Source: JBAVQS01 sp049694275 (GTDB taxonomy: Bacteria; Chloroflexota; Anaerolineae; UBA4142; SHND01). Taken from it: DNA of 6,037 nucleotides. A model generated the notes under the pieces. It was not told the origin of the DNA. It searched no databases and was given only the letters and a program-made list of their open reading frames with translations. Numbering within the stretch: position 1 is the stretch's first letter; each line of letters opens with the position of its first letter. This document shows positions 1 through 5,882 of this stretch, in pieces. A program made the translations under genes and the position numbers. The stretch is taken from contig JBAVQS010000023.1 of the NCBI GenBank assembly GCA_049694275.1, forward strand, positions 1 through 6,037, read 5' to 3'.

Positions 1-706
1 GCTCCGAGAGCCGTACCCGGCTGCCGCCCCAGAGATGCGTGACCACCGCCTGCGGTACATAATAGATTTTCCAGCCCGCCGCGTGCAGCCGCCAGCACAG
101 ATCGACATCCTCCCCCAGGAAAAAGAAGTCCTCGTCCAGTCCCCCCACCTGCTCAATAGCGGTCCGCCACAGGCAAAGCGCCGCGCCCGACAACTCGTCA
201 ACCATCGCGACCTGAGTATAATCGCGCCGCTCGACCGGGCTTGCCAGTGTCTTGCGTAATGCGCGAGGCATCGGGAGCAAAGCCGTTACCGCCTGGAACA
301 GGGTGGGAAACGCGCGCCCCGACGGTTGTAATGTCCCGTCAATATTATGTAACTGAGGCCCGGACGCGCCCGCCTCCGGATGCGTCTCCATAAAGGCGCA
401 CAGGCGCGACAGCACATCCGGAGCGACGACGGTATCGGAATTGAGCAGCAGGAAATAACGGCCATGCGCCGCAGCCAGCCCTTGATTGTTGGCGGCGGCG
501 AACCCGCGATTCATCGCGTTGGCAATCACGCGCACCGCCGGGAAATCGGCGGCGAGCATTTCGAGCGTGCCATCCGCCGAGCCGTTATCCACGACGATGG
601 TCTCGGCCGCGAGGTCCACCGAGCGCGCCAGCGAGGCGAGGCAGTTGCGCAAGAGCTCGCGCGTGTTCCAACTGACGACGATAACGGTGAGCAAGGGATC
701 GGTCAT
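1..706 (-). CDS. Family 2 glycosyltransferase, 3' end cut by window edge
   Basis: Only the first 235 codons are present; the C-terminus lies beyond the left edge. This is a GT-A fold inverting glycosyltransferase that would add a sugar from a nucleotide donor to a growing surface glycan at the cytoplasmic membrane face. Visible motifs are VIVVSWNTR (residues 8-16), the nucleotide-binding IVVDNGSADGT (37-47), NRGFAAANNQG (66-76), the DXD-equivalent LLLNSDT (86-92), the acceptor-side ELSGAALCLWR (171-181), and FFFLGEDVDLCWRL (194-207), which carries the expected catalytic acidic ED pair, then HLWGGS (224-229). This order is typical of WbbL/RfbF-like rhamnosyltransferases, but donor and acceptor cannot be read from sequence. 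The ATG at 706 overlaps the TGA of the upstream methyltransferase (ATGA, 4 bp), which fixes the start and implies translational coupling. It is similar in layout to the GT2 at 1386-2300. Confidence 0.93.
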   Translation of the reverse strand, partial: MTDPLLTVIVVSWNTRELLRNCLASLARSVDLAAETIVVDNGSADGTLEMLAADFPAVRVIANAMNRGFAAANNQGLAAAHGRYFLLLNSDTVVAPDVLSRLCAFMETHPEAGASGPQLHNIDGTLQPSGRAFPTLFQAVTALLPMPRALRKTLASPVERRDYTQVAMVDELSGAALCLWRTAIEQVGGLDEDFFFLGEDVDLCWRLHAAGWKIYYVPQAVVTHLWGGSRVRLSE

Positions 707-1398
707 GCGGCCTCGGCGCGAATGACGAACTGGTAACCGAACAGCGTTGGGGAGAGGGCGGCCAGCGCGCCATAGAGCCGCGTGCGACCGGGAATCACCC
801 TGCGCCACAGCCGGTCGCCGGGGAGCGCGGCCCAGCGCACCTGGGAATCGACCACGCGATAGCCGGTGGAGGTGAACAGCGCGTGCAGGGTGCGGCGCGT
901 GAACCAGCGCAGGTGCGTGCGGTCCATCAAATAGCCGTCGGTATAATTCCATTGCCCGCGCAGGAGCATGAGCCGCATGCTCCAGTGGGCGACATTCGGA
1001 ACCGAGGCGAGGACCGCGCCGCCCGGCGCGAGCCAGGGGCGGACCGCGGCGAGGACCGCCCAGGGGTCCCGCAGGTGCTCGAGCACATCGGCCAGGATGA
1101 TCGCGTCAAAGGGGGCGCGAGCCGCTAACTGCTCCTGCATCGCCGCGTCGTCAATCGCCCCTTGCAGCACCTCGACGCCCAGCGCACGCGTCTCGTCCGC
1201 CATTACCGGGTCGGGCTCGACCGCCAGCGTCCGGCACCCTTTGGCGCGGGCCAGATAGCTGATAATCGTCCCCGAGCCACAGCCGATTTCCAGCGCCGCG
1301 CTCCCCGGCGCGACCAGACGAACAATCCGCGAGCGCGGGTCGTTCGCGTCGTTCGGATCAATCACGCCGCCGTAATGGGGTTGATTCAGCTCTGCCAT
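703..1398 (-). CDS. Class I SAM-dependent methyltransferase (Methyltransf_23-like), copy B
   Basis: A 231-residue soluble Rossmann-fold methyltransferase that probably transfers a methyl group from SAM to a sugar of the glycan made by this operon. The glycine-rich SAM motif I is LEIGCGSGT (residues 36-44). The acidic ribose-binding residue is E61 in AVEPD. The post-motif segment is IILADVLEHLRDP (100-112), followed by SVPNVAHW (132-139) and a family signature LMDRTHLRWFT (157-167). The frame stays open far upstream (to 1911) inside the preceding gene, but homology to the neighbouring methyltransferase at 3401-4087 begins only around MAELNQPHYGG, so ATG 1398 is chosen. This start overlaps the end of the GT2 gene by 13 bp; an AGG lies a few bases upstream. 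The substrate is unknown; N- or C-methylation or chain capping cannot be excluded. Confidence 0.93.
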   Translation of the reverse strand: MAELNQPHYGGVIDPNDANDPRSRIVRLVAPGSAALEIGCGSGTIISYLARAKGCRTLAVEPDPVMADETRALGVEVLQGAIDDAAMQEQLAARAPFDAIILADVLEHLRDPWAVLAAVRPWLAPGGAVLASVPNVAHWSMRLMLLRGQWNYTDGYLMDRTHLRWFTRRTLHALFTSTGYRVVDSQVRWAALPGDRLWRRVIPGRTRLYGALAALSPTLFGYQFVIRAEAA

Positions 1399-2300
1399 AA
1401 GACCTGCCAGAATGCGCCCAACAACTCGCGGCGGTGCGCATTGCCGCGACCGAGCAGCGTCAGGAGAACCACCTTGGGCCAGGTGGCCGCCCAGATGACG
1501 CCGTGCAGGGCCAGGCGCTGCGCCCGGTTGCGATAGAGGCGATAAAAGCGCCAGATGCTCTGGTACTGCCAGACGACCCGCTTGCCCGAGACGGCGGCGG
1601 TGCTCGCCCCGCCGATATGGACCACACGGGCGGCCGGCTCGAACCACGCAGCCCAACCGCGCTGCGCCATGCGATACTGCCACTCCATCTCTTCCGAATA
1701 CATAAAAAAGCCGGGGTCCAACTTGCCAGCCGCGTCCAGCGCGGCGCGCCGGACGAGCAAGCACGCGCCGCTCAACCAATCGACACAGCGGGCGCGACGG
1801 TGATCGCTCAGGCTCACCATCCGCGCACCCAGCAGCCGGCGGATAAACCCCAGGCGATAAAGCTCCGTCATGCCAATGAAATCGCCGAGGAGACTGGGAA
1901 AATCGCGGCACGAGGGCTGAAGCGAGCCATCCACATTCAAGAGCATCGGGCCGGCAATCCCCACCTCGCGCCGTTGTTCCAGCGCGCTTGACAGCGCCGC
2001 GATTGCGCCGGACTGCGTGACGGTATCGGGGTTCAGCAGGAGGAGGAGCCCGCCCCGGCTGGCGTCAATCCCGATATTGTTGCCCGCGGCGAACCCGGGA
2101 TTAGTGGACTGCGCCAGCAACCGGACCTGCGGCCAGCGTGCGGCGATATGCGCCACGGTGCCGTCGGCGGACGCGTTATCGACGACGATAATCTCCGCGT
2201 CCCGCGCGCCCGGGTCCGACAGGAGACTGGACAGGCAGGCGTCAATCTCTTGGCGCGAGTTGTAGGTGACGATGATGACCGACAGCCGGGGCTCAACCAT
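1386..2300 (-). CDS. Family 2 glycosyltransferase (rhamnosyltransferase-like)
   Basis: A 304-residue GT-A glycosyltransferase, about the usual length for WbbL-like enzymes, likely acting on a lipid-linked glycan at the inner membrane face. Motifs in order: IIVTYNSR (residues 9-16), IIVVDNASADGT (37-48), NPGFAAGNNIG (67-77), the DXD-equivalent LLLNPDT (87-93), WLSGACLLVRR (175-185), FFMYSEEMEWQYR (198-210), where the acidic EE pair takes the place of the usual ED catalytic motif, and HIGGAS (228-233). The tail (about 240-304) is basic and aromatic-rich with a hydrophobic stretch near 265-283, consistent with membrane association. The same frame is open upstream to 2693, but that extension is arginine-rich noise inside the previous gene. 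ATG 2300 places the first beta strand correctly and overlaps the upstream stop by 8 bp. The Shine-Dalgarno is poor, so coupling is likely. The sugar is unknown. Confidence 0.94.
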   Translation of the reverse strand: MVEPRLSVIIVTYNSRQEIDACLSSLLSDPGARDAEIIVVDNASADGTVAHIAARWPQVRLLAQSTNPGFAAGNNIGIDASRGGLLLLLNPDTVTQSGAIAALSSALEQRREVGIAGPMLLNVDGSLQPSCRDFPSLLGDFIGMTELYRLGFIRRLLGARMVSLSDHRRARCVDWLSGACLLVRRAALDAAGKLDPGFFMYSEEMEWQYRMAQRGWAAWFEPAARVVHIGGASTAAVSGKRVVWQYQSIWRFYRLYRNRAQRLALHGVIWAATWPKVVLLTLLGRGNAHRRELLGAFWQVLWQS

Positions 2301-3390
2301 ATTTGACCCGGCGCAGGAGCGCTTTGGCGAGATCCAGCGTCGCAGAGATTCGCCCGGTGCGCATCTGCCGCAGCGCCGTCCATTCATCCATCGTCGCATC
2401 CAGCAACCGCAGCATGCTGTAGAGCGTCGCGTAACGCGTCCGGACCGTCGCCGGCGACCAGTGACGGACCGGCGCGCTCCCCTGCTCCTCCGGGTGCGCT
2501 GCCAGGGTATCGAGAATCTGCTGAGCGCGCTGCGCATAGGTGTGATGCGAGAGCGCCCATGCCTGCCCCGCCCGCGCAATCCGCTCCCGTTCCTCCGGGT
2601 GCGCCAGATAGTATTCGACCTTGTGTTCCAATTCGTCGAGGGTCTCGAACGTGTCGAAATGTTCGCCCTCGCGGAACAGGTCGTTCTGCCCATTGTCCGC
2701 GCGCTTGGTCAGGAGCAGCGCCCCGCACGGCGGCGCTTCAAAGATGCGCATGTTGAGAATCCGGCCCAGCGTAATGTTGAGAACGATCTTCGATTGGCTA
2801 TAGATACGCGCCATCTCTTCGCCGTAATAGGGCCGGGTGTAATCGTTCATCTTCCAACGTTTGGAGAGACGCGCGAGCGCCGCCGTACGCTCGGTATAAG
2901 CGCCGCCAATCGCTCCGACAAAACCGACATCATAGATGCGCTCTAATACCATGTCCCGCTGTACGGCAGGGTCGCCGGCGAGCGGCAGCCAGCGCACCGG
3001 GAGGTCGTCCCGCGCGTGGCTGTACAAATCGATGCACCCCTTGTTGGCGACGAACAGGTAATCGAAAAAGGGTGCCATCCGCAGCCGCATGGTATTCGGC
3101 AGGCCGGTCTCGGGCGGATAGGCGTCGATGAGATAACAGACGGTCGGGCACTCGATTCGCTCCAGGCCGCGCGGAAAATAAAAGGCGCGGCCCGAATCGA
3201 CATAGATGAACAGATCCGGTTTGGGAGTCAGGTGTGCGGCCACCTCGGCAATGTCCATATTGGGCGCAAACCCCGGCCGCTCGCTCCAGGGGGTTCCCAC
3301 AAAGGTCACCTGATGCGGCTGGCGCAGCGTCTCTTCAAAATAAGTTCCAGTGGTCCCGATAAAATAACCGTATCCAATCAGAATGTGCAT
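2293..3390 (-). CDS. CgeB-like GT-B glycosyltransferase
   Basis: A 365-residue protein resembling the CgeB/YkvP group of GT-B glycosyltransferases, with a C-terminal Glyco_trans_1_2-type domain. The N-terminal half begins MHILIGYGYF and contains DLFIYVDSG (59-67), CYLIDAYPPE (85-94) and FDYLFVANKG (109-118). YDVGFVGAIGG (153-163) starts the C-terminal nucleotide-sugar domain. The hallmark segment NITLGRILNMRIFEAPPCGALLLT (205-228) holds the conserved glutamate E218 expected to contact the donor. YLAHPEERERIARAGQ (261-276) is the helix typical of this family's end. The last 65 residues are a helical extension of unclear role. The frame opens 19 codons further upstream, but those lie within the methyltransferase; ATG 3390 has a GAGG eight bases before it (its GA is shared with the preceding TGA stop) and starts on the first beta strand. 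Donor and acceptor are not readable. Confidence 0.88.
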   Translation of the reverse strand: MHILIGYGYFIGTTGTYFEETLRQPHQVTFVGTPWSERPGFAPNMDIAEVAAHLTPKPDLFIYVDSGRAFYFPRGLERIECPTVCYLIDAYPPETGLPNTMRLRMAPFFDYLFVANKGCIDLYSHARDDLPVRWLPLAGDPAVQRDMVLERIYDVGFVGAIGGAYTERTAALARLSKRWKMNDYTRPYYGEEMARIYSQSKIVLNITLGRILNMRIFEAPPCGALLLTKRADNGQNDLFREGEHFDTFETLDELEHKVEYYLAHPEERERIARAGQAWALSHHTYAQRAQQILDTLAAHPEEQGSAPVRHWSPATVRTRYATLYSMLRLLDATMDEWTALRQMRTGRISATLDLAKALLRRVKYG

Positions 3391-3400
3391 GCTGGATGCC

Positions 3401-4087
3401 TCAAGCAGGAACTGCGACCAGGATGTGCTGAATGGCGAACAGCTCATCCCAGCCGGTGGGCATGCGCCGCGCCTGGGCCCAGACGGCGAGCCGGGGGCCG
3501 ATTCCCAGCCGCCAGTGGCCGGGGAAGGCGTAGCTGGAACGGCGCAGCAGGATGCGATAGCCGGTCGATTCGAGCAGCGCGATGGCCGTCCGGAGTGTGT
3601 ACCAGCGGAGGTGCGTCCGGTCCATCAGCCCGCGGTCGGTCAGGTCCCAGCGGCCAGTCAAGAGCGCGCGGCGAATGCTCCAGTGCGCCACATTCGGCAT
3701 GGAAACAATCAGGCGGCCCTCTGGCCGGAGATGTGCGCGCAGCGTGCGGAGCGGCGCACTCGGTTCGGCTAGGTGCTCGACGACATCGGCCAGCAAAATC
3801 ACGTCGAACCGGCCGTCGAGCCGCGCGAGGTCATCCGGGTTTTCCAGGTTCCCAACGATTAAATGCTTGAGCAGGGGCGCCGCTTCCGCTGCCGCTTGCG
3901 CATTCAACTCGAAACCGGTCACGCGGCAATTTTTTTCATTCACCAGGATGCGCGTCATATAACCCGTCGCCGGCCCAATCTCCAACACCTCCCGGTCCTC
4001 ACCAACCAGGCGGATCAAGATGGCATGGGTGTTATTCGGATCGGCCAACGCGGCCGGGGTCAGGACCCCCGTATAAATCGTTTCCAT
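3401..4087 (-). CDS. Class I SAM-dependent methyltransferase (Methyltransf_23-like), copy A
   Basis: A 228-residue Rossmann-fold methyltransferase, paralogous to the one at 703-1398: by eye roughly half of the residues match over the central 95 or so. SAM motif I is VLEIGPATGYMT (residues 34-45), where GPATG replaces the more common GCGSG; the acidic motif II residue is E60. LLADVVEHLAEP (98-109), SMPNVAHWSIR (129-139) and GLMDRTHLRWYT (153-164) follow, the last being shared almost exactly with copy B. It probably methylates a sugar of the surface glycan; a second enzyme with a similar core but a different C-terminal third suggests a different site or sugar. ATG 4087 lies 6 bp after the flippase stop, with little Shine-Dalgarno, so it probably relies on coupled translation. 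The stop at 3401 is 10 bp before the next gene. Confidence 0.93.
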   Translation of the reverse strand: METIYTGVLTPAALADPNNTHAILIRLVGEDREVLEIGPATGYMTRILVNEKNCRVTGFELNAQAAAEAAPLLKHLIVGNLENPDDLARLDGRFDVILLADVVEHLAEPSAPLRTLRAHLRPEGRLIVSMPNVAHWSIRRALLTGRWDLTDRGLMDRTHLRWYTLRTAIALLESTGYRILLRRSSYAFPGHWRLGIGPRLAVWAQARRMPTGWDELFAIQHILVAVPA

Positions 4088-4093
4088 GATGCT

Positions 4094-5602
4094 CTACCCG
4101 GCGGTGAACCAACGCACGATCGGCTTGACGCGCGGCATGACCCTTTCCAGCGTTGCGTAATCCTCTCCCGAGAGCGGACGCAATACCCGGATGGCGATAA
4201 AAAAGATGCTCGCAAAGAGCAGCCCGCCGATCACCAGGGTGAGCCAGTCGAAATCGGGCAACCAGAAAGAGGGGAGCAAGGCCAGCATTCCTCCCAGCAA
4301 GAGCTTGAGCGCGACCGCCGAGGGATAGCTTTTCCCAATCATCTGCCGCAGCATGCCGAGCTCGACCAGGTGCGCCGCGAGGTTGCTGATGCTCGTGCCC
4401 AACACGGCGCCGACCGCGCCGAACGGCGGAATGAGCAACAGGTCGAGCGCGACGTTCAGCGCGCCGGCGACGATGCGCAGCCACAACAATGCGCGCTGCC
4501 GGTCGGCCACATACAGCAAGGGATGGCAGATATTGGCGCCCGCCAGGGCCGACACGCAGCCGAACGCGGCAAACACTTGTAGTGGAAGCGCCGCCGGCCC
4601 GTACGCTTTTCCAAAGAACAAGGTGATGAGCGGCCCGCTCCAGCCGGCGACAAAGAGCAACGGCGGCACGAGCACCGCCAGATTGAGTTTCATGTACAGG
4701 TCAAAACTGCGCGCCAAGCCGCGCGTCCCTTCGGCGGCGCGGGATTCGGCGGCCGAGGGAACCAGGACCGCAGTCCACCCCATCAACAGGGTATAGAGGC
4801 GACCGGATAATAGCACTGCGACGTTATAATAGCTCACCTGGGTGCTGTCACTCAACAACGCCGCAATCAACAGGACGTCAATCTGGCTCGCCAGCCCAAA
4901 CGTCGCCAGGTTGGTCAGCCAGACATAGCCGCCAAAGCGGCGCATCGCGCCCAGCGCCAGCGGGCCGCCCTTGGCCATGAGCGCGGGACGCGCCCCGGCG
5001 AAATAGATAACGCTGCTCACGAGATAACTCGCCAACTGGGCGACCAGCGGAATCCACACATGGACACCGAAACGCCAAAAGAGCAAGACCGCCAGGGCCA
5101 CGCTCGTCACCTGGGCAAGGACGCGCACGCCGGCCTGGTCGCGCATCCGCAGAGTGGCCGTATAAAAAGCGACCAGCAGTTCCCACAGCCCCTGCACCGC
5201 CGCCAGCGCGCCGACGAGCGCAATCACCTGCGCCAGCGGGGGCGTATGGGTCCACAAGGCGAGCGGCGACACGCCGGCCCACACCACCCCCGCCAGGAGA
5301 AGCCCGATCAGGAATCGCTCAATCAGCAAGCGCCGCATGAGCGTGGCGACCGCGCCCTGCGCGTGCGCCAGCTCGGGTACAAACCGGGGAATTAGCTCGC
5401 CATAGCCGAGCGAGGCGACCAGCGCCGCGACATTCACAATGCTCCAGGCGACCGCATAGACCGCATAGTCATCCGGCCCCAGGACCCGCACGACGAGGAT
5501 GGAAAACAGCAAGCCCAGGCCGATGTCCAGAAAGCGGCCCACCTGGCTCCAGAGCAGACTGCCGCCAATCCGCCGGGCGCGCGTTGTGTCATTGATATTC
5601 AT
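4094..5602 (-). CDS. Polysaccharide flippase, Wzx/RfbX-like (MOP superfamily)
   Basis: A 502-residue, very hydrophobic integral membrane protein of the polysaccharide-synthase/MATE-like family, which flips undecaprenyl-linked repeat units across the cytoplasmic membrane. About 12-14 membrane helices can be read, for example near residues 24-40, 47-66, 93-112, 123-145, 164-178, 240-252, 306-320, 342-358, 379-392, 433-446 and 453-472. Family hallmarks are VVRVLGPDDYAVYAVAWSIV (37-56), the SLGYGELIPRFVPE segment (64-77), FGKAYGPAALPLQVFA (330-345) and the late ALNVALDLLLIPPFGAVGA (381-399). The N-terminal arginine cluster suggests a cytoplasmic N-terminus. The frame also allows GTG at 5629, but that has no ribosome site; ATG 5602 has GGAG about 10 bases upstream. 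It is the first gene of the operon and downstream of a good promoter. The ligase or polymerase is not in the window. Confidence 0.93.
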   Translation of the reverse strand: MNINDTTRARRIGGSLLWSQVGRFLDIGLGLLFSILVVRVLGPDDYAVYAVAWSIVNVAALVASLGYGELIPRFVPELAHAQGAVATLMRRLLIERFLIGLLLAGVVWAGVSPLALWTHTPPLAQVIALVGALAAVQGLWELLVAFYTATLRMRDQAGVRVLAQVTSVALAVLLFWRFGVHVWIPLVAQLASYLVSSVIYFAGARPALMAKGGPLALGAMRRFGGYVWLTNLATFGLASQIDVLLIAALLSDSTQVSYYNVAVLLSGRLYTLLMGWTAVLVPSAAESRAAEGTRGLARSFDLYMKLNLAVLVPPLLFVAGWSGPLITLFFGKAYGPAALPLQVFAAFGCVSALAGANICHPLLYVADRQRALLWLRIVAGALNVALDLLLIPPFGAVGAVLGTSISNLAAHLVELGMLRQMIGKSYPSAVALKLLLGGMLALLPSFWLPDFDWLTLVIGGLLFASIFFIAIRVLRPLSGEDYATLERVMPRVKPIVRWFTAG

Positions 5603-5652
5603 GATCGGTTGACTCCCGGCCACTCGCACGGACCGGATGCTACTGGCTCGTA

Positions 5653-5681
5653 TTTATACCACCGCTATTCCTCTCTGTCCA
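5653..5681 (-). promoter_or_regulatory. Sigma70-type promoter for the glycan operon
   Basis: Read on the minus strand, the -35 box is TGGACA (5681-5676, 5 of 6 to consensus), the spacer is exactly 17 bp, and the -10 box is TATAAA (5658-5653, 5 of 6). A transcript would start near 5646, giving a leader of about 45 nt before the flippase ATG at 5602. No other comparably good promoter is evident upstream of the six-gene operon. Confidence 0.68.
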
Positions 5682-5693
5682 AAAGAACGGGCC

Positions 5694-5713
5694 CGCGGCG
5701 CGCCTGTGCCGCG
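5694..5713. promoter_or_regulatory. Inverted repeat abutting a -35 box, possible operator
   Basis: CGCGGC (5694-5699) and GCCGCG (5708-5713) are perfect inverted arms around an 8-nt centre. The right arm ends at the base before the plus-strand -35 box at 5714. Shorter perfect palindromes are nested nearby: GGGCCC (5689-5694), CCGCGG (5693-5698) and GGCGCGCC (5697-5704). The location between two divergent promoters is where a dimeric regulator could control both. GC-rich DNA yields such palindromes by chance, so this is only a candidate. Confidence 0.3.
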
Positions 5714-5741
5714 TTGACACGACATGCGAAAATGCTATAAT
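5714..5741 (+). promoter_or_regulatory. Perfect-consensus sigma70 promoter
   Basis: The -35 box TTGACA (5714-5719) and the -10 box TATAAT (5736-5741) both match consensus at all six positions, with a 16-bp spacer. The predicted start is near G5748. The bases between -10 and start (GGCGCT) are GC-rich, a feature linked in enterobacteria to stringent control; whether this applies here is unknown. It reads into the structured leader and toward the secreted-protein gene. Confidence 0.85.
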
Positions 5742-5761
5742 GGCGCTGACACTGCATCTTT

Positions 5762-5787
5762 CGAGTTCCGTCCAACTGGAGAGCTCG
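5762..5787 (+). other. RNA hairpin 1 of the leader
   Basis: CGAGTTC (5762-5768) pairs with GAGCTCG (5781-5787) over 7 bp with one G-U pair; inside, TCC (5771-5773) can pair with GGA (5778-5780) around an AACT loop, leaving a small bulge on the 5' side. The 3' arm (GCTCGT, 5783-5788) could instead pair with ACGAGC at 5845-5850 beyond the terminator, giving an alternative fold for read-through transcripts. Confidence 0.5.
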
Positions 5788-5800
5788 TAGAACAGACACT

Positions 5801-5833
5801 ACCCGCTTTGGTCAAGGGCCAGGGCGGGTTTTT
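5801..5833 (+). terminator. Intrinsic (rho-independent) terminator or attenuator
   Basis: ACCCGCTTTGGTC (5801-5813) pairs with GGCCAGGGCGGGT (5817-5829) as a 13-bp stem with three G-U pairs and no bulge, closed by an AAG loop. The T run is TTTTT (5829-5833), followed by GC and three more T. It sits after the plus-strand promoter and before the start codon at 5883, and no gene on this strand ends just upstream, so it is more likely an attenuator or small-RNA end than an ordinary gene terminator. Confidence 0.82.
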
Positions 5834-5873
5834 GCTTTCGGGCGACGAGCGCTCTCTTATCACACTGCGAAGC

Positions 5874-5878
5874 GAGGA
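5874..5878 (+). promoter_or_regulatory. Ribosome binding site of the secreted-protein gene
   Basis: GAGGA at 5874-5878 lies four bases before ATG 5883. It decides the start: the frame is open right back through the leader, but the only upstream initiation candidate noted is a TTG at 5808 that lies inside the terminator stem and lacks a ribosome site. Confidence 0.7.
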
Positions 5879-5882
5879 TGAT

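Larger units (their letters stand above)
5748..5833 (+). ncRNA. Candidate small RNA or attenuator leader, about 86 nt
   Basis: This segment lies between a perfect promoter and a strong intrinsic terminator, so transcription should yield a discrete RNA of about 86 nt unless the terminator is bypassed. It contains a first hairpin (5762-5787), a single-stranded linker rich in A and C (about 5788-5800), and the terminator hairpin (5801-5833). No ATG or GTG start is in frame with the downstream gene, and I see no leader peptide with regulatory codons. It does not match the consensus of T-box, c-di-GMP, fluoride or guanidine-III riboswitches as far as I can judge. It could be an independent small RNA, or a leader that decides by termination versus read-through whether the gene at 5883 is expressed. 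End points are predicted, not measured. Confidence 0.55.

Noticed and set aside
1399..1911. N-terminal extension of methyltransferase B by 171 codons
   Set aside because: The extension overlaps the GT2 coding region in another frame and is arginine/glycine/proline-rich; homology with copy A starts only at the ATG at 1398.
2301..2693. N-terminal extension of the middle GT2 by 131 codons
   Set aside because: It is arginine-rich, lies inside the CgeB-like gene, and the GT-A fold begins right after the ATG at 2300.
2266..2946. A 226-codon open frame on the plus strand
   Set aside because: It lies antisense to the CgeB-like gene with no motif, and it has neither a convincing ribosome site nor a promoter.
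3016..3870. A 284-codon open frame on the plus strand
   Set aside because: It is antisense to the CgeB-like gene and methyltransferase A, which have clear family motifs. It spans their junction, and its translation is arginine/glycine-rich without recognisable domains, as expected for a shadow frame in GC-rich DNA.
3863..4582. A 239-codon open frame on the plus strand
   Set aside because: It is antisense to the flippase and methyltransferase A; the charged, repetitive composition is what the reverse complement of a hydrophobic membrane protein gives.
5832..5860. A second promoter after the terminator (TTGCTT-17-TCTTAT)
   Set aside because: The match is only 3 of 6 and 4 of 6, and its start would fall near 5867, almost on the ribosome site; too weak to call.
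5808..5882. TTG start 25 codons upstream of the exported-protein gene
   Set aside because: It lies inside the terminator stem with no ribosome site, whereas ATG 5883 has GAGGA and begins a normal signal peptide.
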